A DNA stretch of 64,000 bases, taken from NCBI GenBank assembly GCA_020249265.1, contig JADCGA010000020.1:1-64000 (forward strand), in the 5' to 3' direction. The position numbers and the translations under genes are program-made. The notes beneath the pieces were generated by a model. The model searched no databases and was not told the origin of the DNA. It saw only the letters and a program-made list of their open reading frames with translations. Source of the DNA: Roseomonas sp. GTDB lineage: Bacteria; Pseudomonadota; Alphaproteobacteria; Acetobacterales; Acetobacteraceae. Positions within the stretch are counted from its first letter, which is position 1; every line of letters begins with the position of its first letter. Shown here piece by piece: positions 26,305 to 35,046 of this stretch.

Positions 26305-27339
26305 TTATGCTTGAGCAGGGATCGGCGCAGTCGGCGCAAGCAAGCCTTCCGCGCGCAATTCCTGCCATAGCGCGGCGGGAATCGGCTGACGCAAATGGCC
26401 AAGATTCTGCTGCACTTCACGGGCTGATAACGCGCCCGGGATCACCGATGCCACGGCCGGATGCGCAAGCGGGAATTGCAGCGCCGCCGCGGCCAAAGGC
26501 ACATGATGGCGCTGACACGCAACCGCAATCCGACGCGCCTTTTCAATCAGGTGTCGCGGCGCAGCTTTGTAATCATGGGTCGCATGATCGGGCACATCAC
26601 CCGCGAGGATGCCGGAATTATAAGGCCCGCCAATGATTACGCTGACATTATGCGCTTGGGCATAGGGCAGAAACGCCTCCAGCGCGCCCTGTTCAAGCAG
26701 GGTGTAGCGCCCGGCCAGCAGCATGCAGTCGAAATTGCCGGCTTGGGCAAAGCGCAGACACATATCCGCTTCATTCAAGCCACAGCCAATGGCGCCAATC
26801 ACCCCAGCGCTGCGTAATTCATCCAGCGCACGATAACCGCTATCCATCAGGGTACGGAAACGCTGTTCAAGTAGCGTGCGGTCCTGGATGGTCCAGAAGT
26901 CTATGTCGTGGACCAACAGGATATCCATGCGTGAAATCCCAAGCCGCAAGCAGGATTGTTCAAGCGACCGCATGACGCCATCATAGCTATAGTCGAATGC
27001 AGGGACAAACCCTGGCAGACCATTGCTGCGCAGATCATCTGGTGCCGGTTCACCGGGGCGCTGCGGATGCATCACCCGGCCAATCTTGGTGGAGATGATG
27101 AATTCCTTTCGCGGGCATTGCCGCAGAAAATGCCCAAGGCGCAATTCACTCCGCCCATAACCATAAAAGGGCGAGGTATCGAAGAAGCGCATACCGCCCC
27201 GCCAGGCGGCCTCAAGCAACGCCTGGGCTTCAGCTTCGCTGATCGTGGCGCGGAAACCCCCAATGGGTGCGGCACCAAAGCCGAGTTCTGAGACGCTGAC
27301 TGCTGTGGTGCCGATACGGCGTGTGGCGATCTGATCCAT
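26305..27339 (-). CDS. Aldo/keto reductase (D-threo-aldose/L-fucose dehydrogenase-like)
   Basis: A 344-residue NAD(P)-dependent TIM-barrel oxidoreductase. It has GFGAAPIGGFRATISEAEAQ near the N-terminus, FDTSPFYGYGRSELRLGHFL (catalytic Asp and Tyr), FIISTKIGR (catalytic Lys), and LVHDIDFW (catalytic His region). The GTTAVSVSELGFGAAPIGG start and the Tyr-containing SPFYGYG match enzymes oxidising L-fucose or D-threo-aldoses. GAGGAA precedes the chosen ATG by 7 bases; an ATG 15 bases upstream overlaps this site. It lies 40 bases upstream of subunit 3 on the same strand, so it is likely the first gene of a sugar-oxidation operon. Confidence 0.88.
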   Translation of the reverse strand: MDQIATRRIGTTAVSVSELGFGAAPIGGFRATISEAEAQALLEAAWRGGMRFFDTSPFYGYGRSELRLGHFLRQCPRKEFIISTKIGRVMHPQRPGEPAPDDLRSNGLPGFVPAFDYSYDGVMRSLEQSCLRLGISRMDILLVHDIDFWTIQDRTLLEQRFRTLMDSGYRALDELRSAGVIGAIGCGLNEADMCLRFAQAGNFDCMLLAGRYTLLEQGALEAFLPYAQAHNVSVIIGGPYNSGILAGDVPDHATHDYKAAPRHLIEKARRIAVACQRHHVPLAAAALQFPLAHPAVASVIPGALSAREVQQNLGHLRQPIPAALWQELRAEGLLAPTAPIPAQA

Positions 27340-27808
27340 GGCTTGCTTCCTCATTGATTATTGGTGCGCCATTGTCTGGCGCGCTGCTGGGGCCGGGAGA
27401 CAGGCTGCCCCAGTTTATTCACCCTGGGTAGCGACTATGGAATGGCGATTGGGATTAGAGAATGGTTTCCCTGGAATCGCAAATTTTTTGCGTCAGTCGT
27501 CAAAGACCCCGGTGATCCGATCGCTTCTGTCGGTTCAGTACGGCAGCGTGAATCGGCCCACCAGATAAAGGGCTAGTGGTGCGCGAGGGCAGTTTCGGAT
27601 CGGGAAAGATTAGCATGACTGGCACCAGCAGACGCTAGATTCTGCCTTCGCCTCAAGGGCGCCAACCTCTGATCCAAGTGCCGGGGCTCAATTCAGGCGG
27701 AGCTCGCGCCATACAGGCTGGGATCCCGTTGCATCAACACGGAAGTTGCCATAACTTCAGGCTTGAATGGTCGGATCAACCGGCCATCTGGGAAACGGGG
27801 TCCAACAC
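27340..27808. other. Non-coding gap, no gene supported
   Basis: A 469-base divergent space between the aldo/keto reductase and Bug genes. It has short open frames on both strands without recognisable protein sequence. It is locally richer in A/T around 27420-27500 (AAATTTTTTGCG), and should contain the promoters of both neighbours, but I could not assign one. Confidence 0.5.
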
Positions 27809-28819
27809 ATGTCAAGTTCCATTCCGCTACACCGTCGCACGGCGCTCGGCTTGGCCGCAGGCGGCGTACTTGCTCTGCCCAGTCTGGTGCGCGCCCAGGC
27901 GGCACGCGGCCCCGGCAATTGGCCGGACCGGCCGGTTAGCTGGATTGTCGGCTTCCCGCCCGGTGGGCAGACCGATTTCGCGGCCCGCATGCTGCAGGCG
28001 CCCTTTTCCCGCACCATCGGTCAACCGGTGCCGATTGAAAATCGCGGCGGCGCCGGCGGTAATATTGCGGTAGAACAGGTGCTGCGCGCCCGCCCGGATG
28101 GCTATACGCTGACTGTCGGCAATATCGGCACCTTCGTGCTGAACCCACACACCATGCAGGGCGTGAATTTCGATCCTCTGGACCTCGTGCCCATTGGATT
28201 GATGCTGCAATCGCCTGTGCTATTGCTGGTGCACCCGGATGTGCCGGCCCGGAATTTCCAGGAATGGGTCACCTGGATGCGCAGTCAGCAACCGCGTGGC
28301 ATAGACATGGGCACGACAAGCGCTGGCGGCATCGCCCATGCGATATCGGAAAAACTGCGCGGTCGGCTTGGGAATCCGGTATTCAATTTCATCCATTATC
28401 GCGGCAGCGGCCCTGCATTGCCGGACTTCATCGCTGGCCGCTATCAGACTCAATTCGAAGCACCGTCGCTGGTGCATGGCTTCGTGCAGGAAGGCAGGCT
28501 GCGGCCGATTATGGTTACTTCCCGTACACGTCTTCCGGCATTCCCGAATGTTCCGACAGCCGAAGAATCCGGCCTGCCGAATTTCGAGACTGGGGCTTGG
28601 GTCGGCCTGTTCGGCCCGCGCGGCCTGCCTGCCGATCTGGCGCAGCACATCAACGCCATGTTGAACATCGCCTGCCGCGACGAGGACGCACGCAACCGCA
28701 TCGCAGAGCGGGGTGAGCAGATCGGTGGTGGAACCATGGAGGACTTCGCCCGCCAAGTACGCGCCGAGCATGCCGAATGGGGCAAGATCGTACGCGAAGC
28801 CGGCATCCGCGCCGAATAA
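27809..28819 (+). CDS. Bug/TctC-family substrate-binding protein
   Basis: 336 residues from ATG 27809; an ATG 42 bases upstream would add 14 residues that do not look like a signal peptide. The signal peptide has a twin-Arg-like LHRRTALGLAAGGVLALPS. Motifs: IVGFPPGGQTDFAARMLQAPF, PIENRGGAGGNIAVEQVLRAR, PDGYTLTVGNIG, FIHYRGSGPALPDFIAGRYQ. It is divergent from the sugar dehydrogenase operon and followed by a strong hairpin terminator. Confidence 0.92.
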   Translation: MSSSIPLHRRTALGLAAGGVLALPSLVRAQAARGPGNWPDRPVSWIVGFPPGGQTDFAARMLQAPFSRTIGQPVPIENRGGAGGNIAVEQVLRARPDGYTLTVGNIGTFVLNPHTMQGVNFDPLDLVPIGLMLQSPVLLLVHPDVPARNFQEWVTWMRSQQPRGIDMGTTSAGGIAHAISEKLRGRLGNPVFNFIHYRGSGPALPDFIAGRYQTQFEAPSLVHGFVQEGRLRPIMVTSRTRLPAFPNVPTAEESGLPNFETGAWVGLFGPRGLPADLAQHINAMLNIACRDEDARNRIAERGEQIGGGTMEDFARQVRAEHAEWGKIVREAGIRAE

Positions 28820-28841
28820 CGCTGCCCGCTGGCCAGACGGG

Positions 28842-28880
28842 TATTCGGCCTGATGACATCATCAGACCGAATATCCCTTT
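28842..28880. terminator. Bidirectional hairpin terminator
   Basis: A 15-bp stem (28842-28856 with 28859-28873) with one mismatch: TATTCGGCCTGATGA against TCATCAGACCGAATA. It is followed on the plus strand by TCCCTTTT. It lies between the Bug gene and the convergent Bug pseudogene, so it probably ended transcripts from both sides. Confidence 0.75.
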
Positions 28881-29303
28881 TCAGCGGATCTCCCCAGCCG
28901 CAAGCTGCATCATCATTGCCCAGCGCTGGGCCTTATTCCCGGGCTTGGTCTGAATTGCTTCCGGCGTGAGCGATGCGGCTGTTGCGCCCAGGCGACTGAA
29001 AGATGCCTGATATCCCGAATCCTAAACAAATTCATTGCCTATTAGGTTCAAAAAATGGACGATCGCGCCCGCGATACCCGTGCGCTAAAGCCACCAAACC
29101 AGACGCCTGCGATCTGAACCCGCCCTTCTTCACGCGCTGTGGGCATATCGGGCAGGGCAGCATCAATTTGCTTGGCGGCAACAGCAGGCACACGCAGCCG
29201 GCCCGCTGCAATCAGGTGGCGTGCAGATCTCCAGGGTGGTGACAAGAAGCCCAATGCGTCCGGTCGCCACATGCACCGGCGCATCCATAATGCCGCGATA
29301 CAC
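28881..29303 (-). pseudogene. Decayed Bug/TctC gene fragment
   Basis: Three minus-strand frames join into the C-terminal half of a Bug protein: VYRGIMDAPVHVATGRIGLL (about 29300-29230), then HLIAAGRLRVPAVAAKQIDAALPDMPTARE with GVWFGGF (29220-29070), then RLGATAASLTPEAIQTK to a TGA at 28881. These correspond to the pocket loop, the AGRLRxLAV-PDxPT segment and the C-terminal helix of intact copies. At least two frameshifts are needed and the N-terminal half is missing. The remnant begins immediately next to the upp stop codon. Confidence 0.78.
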
Positions 29304-29304
29304 T

Positions 29305-29970
29305 CTATGTTCCGAAAACGCGATCCCCGGCATCGCCAAGACCGGGGCGAATATAGCCGTTTTCATCAAGCTTTTCGTCAATCGCCGCGGTCCAAATCGC
29401 CACATCGGGATGGGCTTGCCGGACATGCCGAATACCCTCGGGCGCGGCGAGCAAGCAGATGAAACGAATGCGTGTCGCACCGCGCGCCTTCAACCTATCC
29501 AGCGCGGCGACGGCTGAATTGCCGGTGGCCAGCATGGGATCGAGCAGGATCACCAGGCGCTCAGGCATATCTTCGGGCGCCTTGAAATAGTATTCATGCG
29601 CCTCCAGCGACTTGTGGTCGCGATAAACGCCGATATGCGCCACACCTGCTTCTGGCAGCAGGTTCAGCATACCATCCAGAAAGCCGATGCCAGCGCGCAG
29701 CACCGGCGCGAAGATCGGCGGCTTGCCGGCAAGTTTGGGGGCGGCCATGCGTTCCAGCGGCGTTTCAATCTCGCGCGCCTCAAGCGGCAAATCCGCCAGC
29801 GCGGTAGCACCCAGCAGCATGGCGATGTCGCGGAGCAGGGCGCGGAAGGTCGGCACCGGGCAGGATTTTTCGCGCATTTGCGATAGGCGATGTTGGATCA
29901 GCGGATGCCCCACCACGGTGAGCATGCCGTCATTATCCGTTCCTGAAAGCCTGGCCATGGCTGCCCCCAA
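29305..29970 (-). CDS. upp: Uracil phosphoribosyltransferase
   Basis: Makes UMP from uracil and PRPP in pyrimidine salvage. The 221-residue protein has [12 protein letters not shown] at the N-terminus, [14 protein letters not shown], the PRPP-loop [16 protein letters not shown] (about 142-157) and the uracil-binding [17 protein letters not shown] at the C-terminus. The start could be Met1 or Met5 (MARLSG); both are plausible. The stop is next to the Bug pseudogene, suggesting that a deletion joined them. Confidence 0.95.
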   Translation of the reverse strand: MGAAMARLSGTDNDGMLTVVGHPLIQHRLSQMREKSCPVPTFRALLRDIAMLLGATALADLPLEAREIETPLERMAAPKLAGKPPIFAPVLRAGIGFLDGMLNLLPEAGVAHIGVYRDHKSLEAHEYYFKAPEDMPERLVILLDPMLATGNSAVAALDRLKARGATRIRFICLLAAPEGIRHVRQAHPDVAIWTAAIDEKLDENGYIRPGLGDAGDRVFGT

Positions 29971-30165
29971 CCCATTGAAGCGACTTTTCTAGGGGAGAAT
30001 CGCGCGCCGGGGAAATGGGATTTCGGATATGAGATGAGCCGAAAACAAGGGGTTAGCCCTGTTACATGGCCCCCGCCAGCCGCTGATCGGGATTCATGAA
30101 TGGGTCATGCTGATGAAAAAGTAACCCGAGGTTGTAATTTGAAAAAATAATGCAATCATAAGGGT

Positions 30166-31431
30166 GTGAATCTGAGGCTACTACACCCCGCCCTTGCTCC
30201 TGCGCCGCGCGTCAGCTGCGGCCGTCTGGCTGTGGTTGGCCTTGGCTATGTGGGCCGACCCCTGGCGCTTGGCGCCGCTGCTGCCGGCTATGAGGTGATT
30301 GGTTATGACCCGGCGCCCGAAGCGCGCTGGCTTGCCAATGCTGGCTGCGATCCAGGTCTGGGCAGCTTCCAAGCCAGCGCTGATCCCGCAGCTCTTACCG
30401 GTGCCGATACCTGGTTGATTTGCGTGCCAACGCCGCTTGATGCGCGCGGGCGGCCTGATTTGACAGCCGTGCGCGCAGCGCTTGGCATCGCGGCGCGTGG
30501 CCTGAAGCCAGGCGCGCTGGTGTGTCTGGTTTCCACCTGCCAGCCTGGTGCGACCAATGGGTTATGCCGCCCCATCCTGGAAGAAGCGGGTTGGCATGTG
30601 GGACGGGATGTTTTTTTGGCCGTGTCGCCGGAACGCGAAAATCCCGGGCCACACGCACCGCCAACCCGCAGCATTCCGCGCCTGCTGGGTGCCGCCGATG
30701 ATGCCTCTCTGCGCCGTGCCTTGGCATTCTGGCGGCATATTGTTGATCAGGTTGAGGTGGTGGCGAGCCCCGAAATCGCGGAATGCGCCAAGCTTTTGGA
30801 AAACACCTATCGTCTGGTGAATGTTGCGCTGATGGATGAACTTCACGCGGCTTTCACGGCGCTTGGTGTGCCGACGCGCGATGTGGTTGCGGCGGCGGCA
30901 ACCAAGCCTTTCGGCTTTGCGCCATTTTGGCCTGGGCTTGGCGCGGGCGGGCATTGCATTCCGGTGGACCCGGCTTTTTTGCAAATGGAAGCAGCGCGGG
31001 CGGGCGCGCCTTCCGCGCTGCTGGCCAAGGCGCTGTCGCGCAATCGTGGCAGAGTGGCGCGCGTGCTTGCGGCCATCCGCGCGCGGTTTGGTGATGATCT
31101 GGCCGGCAAGCGCGTGCTGGTGGCGGGCGTTACCTACAAGCCCGATGTCGCGGATTTGCGCGCTGCCGCACCGCTCAGGCTTATGCGCGGCTTATGCGCC
31201 TTGCACGCGAAAGTCGCGTGGCACGATCCGGTGATCATGAAGCCGCCGCCGGCCTTGGCGGTGCTACAGCGCAGCGCGGCCTTCACCATGCCGGATGGTG
31301 CGCGGCCTGATGCGCTGGTGCTCGGCACACCGCATCGCGCCTTTGATCTGAAGGCGATCACGCGCGCCGCGCCCTTGGTCTTTGACCCCTTCGGCCTTCT
31401 GCCGGTAGGGCCTTCCATAGTTGTCGTGTGA
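30166..31431 (+). CDS. UDP-N-acetyl-sugar dehydrogenase (WecC/WbpA/TviB-like)
   Basis: A 421-residue NAD-dependent enzyme oxidising C6 of a UDP-sugar (N-acetylmannosamine, glucosamine or galactosamine type) to the uronic acid for surface glycans. It has the Rossmann motif VVGLGYVGRPLALG (23-36), WLICVPTP, AVSPERENPG, Lys209 and Asn213 in KLLENTYRLVN, and the catalytic Cys264 in GAGGHCIPVDP. The C-terminal domain begins near ALSRNR. It starts with GTG, with AAGGG close upstream. It could supply the substrate type used by the WbpE-like aminotransferase at 5649, but the genes are far apart. Confidence 0.88.
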   Translation: MNLRLLHPALAPAPRVSCGRLAVVGLGYVGRPLALGAAAAGYEVIGYDPAPEARWLANAGCDPGLGSFQASADPAALTGADTWLICVPTPLDARGRPDLTAVRAALGIAARGLKPGALVCLVSTCQPGATNGLCRPILEEAGWHVGRDVFLAVSPERENPGPHAPPTRSIPRLLGAADDASLRRALAFWRHIVDQVEVVASPEIAECAKLLENTYRLVNVALMDELHAAFTALGVPTRDVVAAAATKPFGFAPFWPGLGAGGHCIPVDPAFLQMEAARAGAPSALLAKALSRNRGRVARVLAAIRARFGDDLAGKRVLVAGVTYKPDVADLRAAAPLRLMRGLCALHAKVAWHDPVIMKPPPALAVLQRSAAFTMPDGARPDALVLGTPHRAFDLKAITRAAPLVFDPFGLLPVGPSIVVV

Positions 31432-31433
31432 AC

Positions 31434-32396
31434 TCAAGCGCCGCCTTTCCATTCCGCCGGCGGCACGCTGCCCACCTGTTCGGCGATACGCCCATAATGT
31501 TCTGGCCGGCGATGGCGCGCGAAATCGAAAATCGTCTTCCGGCCCAATTCGCATTTGCCAAGATCGGCTTCGGCCACGATCAATTCATCATCCCAGCTTG
31601 TCGCCTGGGCCATGATCTCGCCCTGCGGGTTCACAATGATGGAATGGCCGAATAGCTCATGCCCATCTTCCGTGCCGGCCTTGGCGGTGGCGACCGCAAA
31701 GCAGGAATTCTGATAGCACCCGGATTGGATGGACAGATGGCTGTGGAACACGCGCAGATGAGGCGCCTCAAAGCCGCGATTTTCCATATTCAGTGACGGC
31801 GTATTGTAGCCGAGCATCACCAATTCCACCTGCTGCAAGCCCATGACGCGCCAGGCTTCCGGCCAGCGACGGTCATTGCAGATCATCATGCCGAGATTCA
31901 CCGGCTGGCCCGCCACCGGCGCGCGGATCACGGGAAAGCCAAGATCACCCGGCTCAAAATAACGCTTTTCCAGATGCTGCACATGGCGGATGGGGTCGAA
32001 TTCCTTATGCCCCGGCAAATGTACCTTGCGGTATTTCAGCACAATCTCGCCTGAGGGCAGCACGAAGACGGCAGTATTGAAGCGCCTGCCTTCGGGTGTT
32101 TTTTCGGCATAGCCCAGATGGAAAGCGATGCCCCATTTGCGCGCGGCTTCAAATAGCGGCGCGGTTTCATTGGAAGGCAGCGCGCTTTCATACCAATGAT
32201 CCGCATTGGCCAAGTCTTCCTCATACCAGCGCGGGAAGAAGGTGGTCAGCGCCAATTCGGGAAATACAACCACCTCAGCACCGCGTTGATGCGCCTTTTC
32301 CATCAGGCGGATCATGCGCCCCACGGCAACATCGCGGCCTTCAGCCTTTTGGATCGGGCCCAATTGCGCGGCGGCCAGAACAAGGGAACGGGTCAT
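31434..32396 (-). CDS. N-carbamoyl-D-amino acid hydrolase-like nitrilase-superfamily amidase, paralogue 1
   Basis: 320 residues of the carbon-nitrogen hydrolase superfamily, closest in pattern to D-carbamoylase (DCase), which releases a free D-amino acid, CO2 and ammonia. The catalytic triad is Glu47 in VFPELALTTFFPRW, Lys124 in KYRKVHLPG, and Cys173 in ICNDRRWPEAWRV. Also typical are HLEKRYFEPGDLGFPV and a C-terminal RHRRPEHYG. The enzyme is cytosolic. A close paralogue lies at 33089. Together with the hydantoinase-like gene at 35854 it suggests use of D-hydantoins or ureido acids. Confidence 0.9.
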   Translation of the reverse strand: MTRSLVLAAAQLGPIQKAEGRDVAVGRMIRLMEKAHQRGAEVVVFPELALTTFFPRWYEEDLANADHWYESALPSNETAPLFEAARKWGIAFHLGYAEKTPEGRRFNTAVFVLPSGEIVLKYRKVHLPGHKEFDPIRHVQHLEKRYFEPGDLGFPVIRAPVAGQPVNLGMMICNDRRWPEAWRVMGLQQVELVMLGYNTPSLNMENRGFEAPHLRVFHSHLSIQSGCYQNSCFAVATAKAGTEDGHELFGHSIIVNPQGEIMAQATSWDDELIVAEADLGKCELGRKTIFDFARHRRPEHYGRIAEQVGSVPPAEWKGGA

Positions 32397-32531
32397 GCGC
32401 GTATCCTTCGCTCAATCAGTATATCATCCTCTATATATATGGCTAAAGACATCCTGTCCTACTTCTTGTTTTTCGTCTCTACTTCACTGCTATCTTTGAT
32501 TTCTGACCAATGTTTTGCGAAAGCGCTGACC

Positions 32532-32954
32532 ATGACCTCATCAATTCCGCCCCCCAAAACGATCGCTCTCGTCCCAGAGCTGGAGGTGTCGGATTTTGAT
32601 CGCAGCATGCATTTCTATGTCGAGGTGCTTGGCTTTGTCATCCAATATGACCGGGCAGAACGCCCGTTCGCGTATCTGGCATTCGGAGATGCACATATCA
32701 TGATCGAGAAGGGCGGTGGATGGATGACAGCCCACCTCGAGCGCCCTTACGGGCGTGGCATAAACTTCCAGATACGCGTGCCCGAAGTTAAGTCAGTAAG
32801 AGAGCGCCTCGCCGCCGCGGGCTGGCCAGTGTTCCAAGATATCGAGGATGCTTGGTACAGGCGCGGCACCGAGCATTTTGGTGCACGAGAACTGGTCGTC
32901 CAGGACCCGGATGGCTACCTCTTGCGCTTCTCGCAGGACCTGGGCGTTCGCTAA
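32532..32954 (+). CDS. Glyoxalase/bleomycin-resistance (VOC) family protein
   Basis: A 140-residue VOC-fold protein. It has the repeated beta-alpha-beta pattern: VPELEVSDFDRSMHFYVEVLGFVIQYD, then FGDAHIMIEKGG, then RELVVQDPDGYLLRFSQDLG with the usual PDG-x-L-x-R-F end. This arrangement matches BLMA-type bleomycin-binding proteins, but metal-dependent lyases share it. An upstream ATG at 32439 would add a hydrophobic, signal-like stretch; I prefer 32532 for family length. The region is clearly more A/T-rich than its surroundings, and the gene lies antisense between the two carbamoylase paralogues, suggesting insertion by transfer. Confidence 0.8.
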   Translation: MTSSIPPPKTIALVPELEVSDFDRSMHFYVEVLGFVIQYDRAERPFAYLAFGDAHIMIEKGGGWMTAHLERPYGRGINFQIRVPEVKSVRERLAAAGWPVFQDIEDAWYRRGTEHFGARELVVQDPDGYLLRFSQDLGVR

Positions 32955-33088
32955 GCAGGGGCGGCAAGCAGGCCATCTGGAGCATCAGCATGGCCGAGGC
33001 AAGCAGTCTTCCCTGGCACTGGCTCGGCCCAATGCTGTGACTGCTTTTGGGGGTCGAAAGAGTGTCATCGTGATCCGTAGGGCGCGCA

Positions 33089-34033
33089 TCACGCCGGCGA
33101 CACCGCCCCCACTTGGTCAATCATGGCGCGATACCATTGCGGGCGGCGATGGGCGGCGAAGTTGAACATCTTTTCCTTGCCCTGGCGGCAGGCATCGAAA
33201 TCCACATCGGCCACGATAATCTCATCACCCAGCGTCTTGGCTTCCGCCACCACGCGCCCATTCGGGTCCACAATCACTGAACCGCCAATCAGGCCCGAGC
33301 CATCCTCAACACCCGCCTTGGCGACCGAAATCGCCCAGGTCGCGTTCATATAGGCATTGCCCTGCACGGAGAGCGTCGAATGAAAGGTCCGCAAGGACTG
33401 ATCTTCGCTATCACCACCCATCGGATCATAGGCCGCCGAGTTATAGCCAATCAGCATCAACTCGATCCCCTGCAAGCCATAGCAGCGCCAGGCTTCTGGC
33501 CAGCGGCGATCATTGCAGATCAACATGCCAAGCACGGGCCGACCCCAGGCATCGGGGCCGCGAAAGGCGGGAAAGCCAAGATCACCATATTCGAAATAGC
33601 GCTTTTCCAATTGCTGGAAGCGATCACCCTCACGAGGTTCCACCGTGCCAGGCAGATGGATTTTGCGATATTTGCCAAGCACGCTGCCATCCGGCCCAAC
33701 CGTGATCGACGTATTATAGCGCTTGCCATGCGGTGTGAGTTCCGCATAGCCAAGATAAAAGCCAACGCCGAGCTCGCGCGCACGATCAAACAAAGGCTGC
33801 ACGCGCGGATTGGGCATTTCGCGTTCAAAATAGCTGTCCAATTCCGCCTGATCGGTGAACAGCCAGCGCGGGAAAAAGGTGGTCAGCGGCAATTCCGGAA
33901 ACACCACCATCTTCGCGCCTGCGGCGGCGGCCTTTTCCAAAAGTGCCACCATGCGCGCCAGGATCGCCTCTCGGCTATCGGCTTTTTGGTTCGGTCCCAT
34001 TTGGGCGCCGGCAAGGCGCAGAGTGCGTGTCAT
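33089..34033 (-). CDS. N-carbamoyl-D-amino acid hydrolase-like amidase, paralogue 2
   Basis: 314 residues with the same architecture as the copy at 31434: Glu47 in VFPELPLTTFFPRW, Lys124 in KYRKIHLPG, Cys173 in ICNDRRWPEAWRC, and RRPQWYRAMIDQVG at the end. Differences around 128-145 and in the loop GYNSAAYDPMGGDSED suggest a different side-chain preference. The start overlaps the stop of the upstream Bug gene by 4 bases, so a dedicated receptor and this hydrolase are co-translated. Confidence 0.9.
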   Translation of the reverse strand: MTRTLRLAGAQMGPNQKADSREAILARMVALLEKAAAAGAKMVVFPELPLTTFFPRWLFTDQAELDSYFEREMPNPRVQPLFDRARELGVGFYLGYAELTPHGKRYNTSITVGPDGSVLGKYRKIHLPGTVEPREGDRFQQLEKRYFEYGDLGFPAFRGPDAWGRPVLGMLICNDRRWPEAWRCYGLQGIELMLIGYNSAAYDPMGGDSEDQSLRTFHSTLSVQGNAYMNATWAISVAKAGVEDGSGLIGGSVIVDPNGRVVAEAKTLGDEIIVADVDFDACRQGKEKMFNFAAHRRPQWYRAMIDQVGAVSPA

Positions 34034-35046
34034 TGTTCAAGCTCCGGACGAATAGCCTCAACCACGGGACGATAGCGCGCGGTCTCGGCGGCGATGAAGG
34101 CGGCGGCGCTGGCAGGGGTGCCAGGCGCGGAAGCGGTGATGCCGGATGCGGCAAGGCTGGCGCGGAAGGCAGGATCGGCGAGTGCGACATTGGTCGCAGC
34201 CGAAAGCCGTTCCAGGATCGGCGCGGGCAGGGCAGGGGGCGCGAAAACCGCATGCCAAAGCACGGCTTCAAAGCTTGGCAGTCCGAGCGCTTCAGCAACC
34301 GACGGCACATCCGGCGCGGCTTCAGGCCGCTGCGCAGTCGCTACCGCCAACATCCGCACGCGTCCGCCTTGATGCAGCGGTAAGCCTCCGCCGAAAGTAT
34401 TGACCGCGAGCGCTAGCGTGCCGCCGACCAAATCATTCATCGCCGGCGCCGCACCGCGATAAGGCACATGCGTGATGGTAACGCCCCCCGCCTGCTGCTT
34501 CAGCAATTCACTCGCCAGATGCATAATGGTGCCACTGCCCGGAGAACCATAGGAAAGCGGCGGGCTGGCCGTACGCGCGGTTGCCAAAAATTCACGCAAG
34601 GTTGCGGGCCGGGATGGATGCGCTAACCAGCACAGCGGCCCACCACCCAATTCCGCAATCGTCGTAAAATCCCGCAACACATCAAATTGCGGCTGGCGCG
34701 TCACCAGCGGATAAAGAGCATGGGTCGAAGCCGTGCCGAACAGGATCGTATAGCCATCGGCACGGGCGCGGGAAACTTCCAAGGACCCAATCGCACCGCC
34801 CGCACCGCCGCGATTCTCCGTCACCACCGGCTGGCCCAATTCGCGGCTGAGGCGCTCAGCATAAAGCCGCGCATAGACATCTGTGGGACCACCGGCGGGG
34901 AAGGGGATGATCATGCGGATCGGGCGGGAGGGATAAGCCTCCTGCGCCCGTGCCGCACCAGCGATCAGCGCCGCGCCAGCGCCAAACAGCGCGACGCGGC
35001 GGCCGATGTCAAAGCGCAGCGTCACGCCAATTCTCAACCGCCGCAT
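34030..35046 (-). CDS. Bug/TctC-family substrate-binding protein
   Basis: 338 residues from ATG 35046. The signal region RRVALFGAGAALIAGAARAQ is twin-Arg-like. Motifs: MIIPFPAGGPTDVYARLYAER, VVTENRGGAGGAIGSLEVSRA, ADGYTILFGTAST, VPYRGAAPAMNDLVGGTLAL. It is coupled to the carbamoylase gene downstream (4-base overlap) and overlaps the GlcG-like gene upstream by 38 bases, so its ligand is probably a ureido acid, hydantoin or related amide. GTG 35025 is an alternative start. Confidence 0.9.
   Translation of the reverse strand: MRRLRIGVTLRFDIGRRVALFGAGAALIAGAARAQEAYPSRPIRMIIPFPAGGPTDVYARLYAERLSRELGQPVVTENRGGAGGAIGSLEVSRARADGYTILFGTASTHALYPLVTRQPQFDVLRDFTTIAELGGGPLCWLAHPSRPATLREFLATARTASPPLSYGSPGSGTIMHLASELLKQQAGGVTITHVPYRGAAPAMNDLVGGTLALAVNTFGGGLPLHQGGRVRMLAVATAQRPEAAPDVPSVAEALGLPSFEAVLWHAVFAPPALPAPILERLSAATNVALADPAFRASLAASGITASAPGTPASAAAFIAAETARYRPVVEAIRPELEQ

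Noticed and set aside
32196-32531. N-terminal extension of the VOC protein, including a signal-like stretch from 32439
   Set aside because: VOC proteins of this size are normally cytosolic and start near 32532. The upstream A/T-rich sequence is better read as a promoter region, although a start at 32439 is not excluded.
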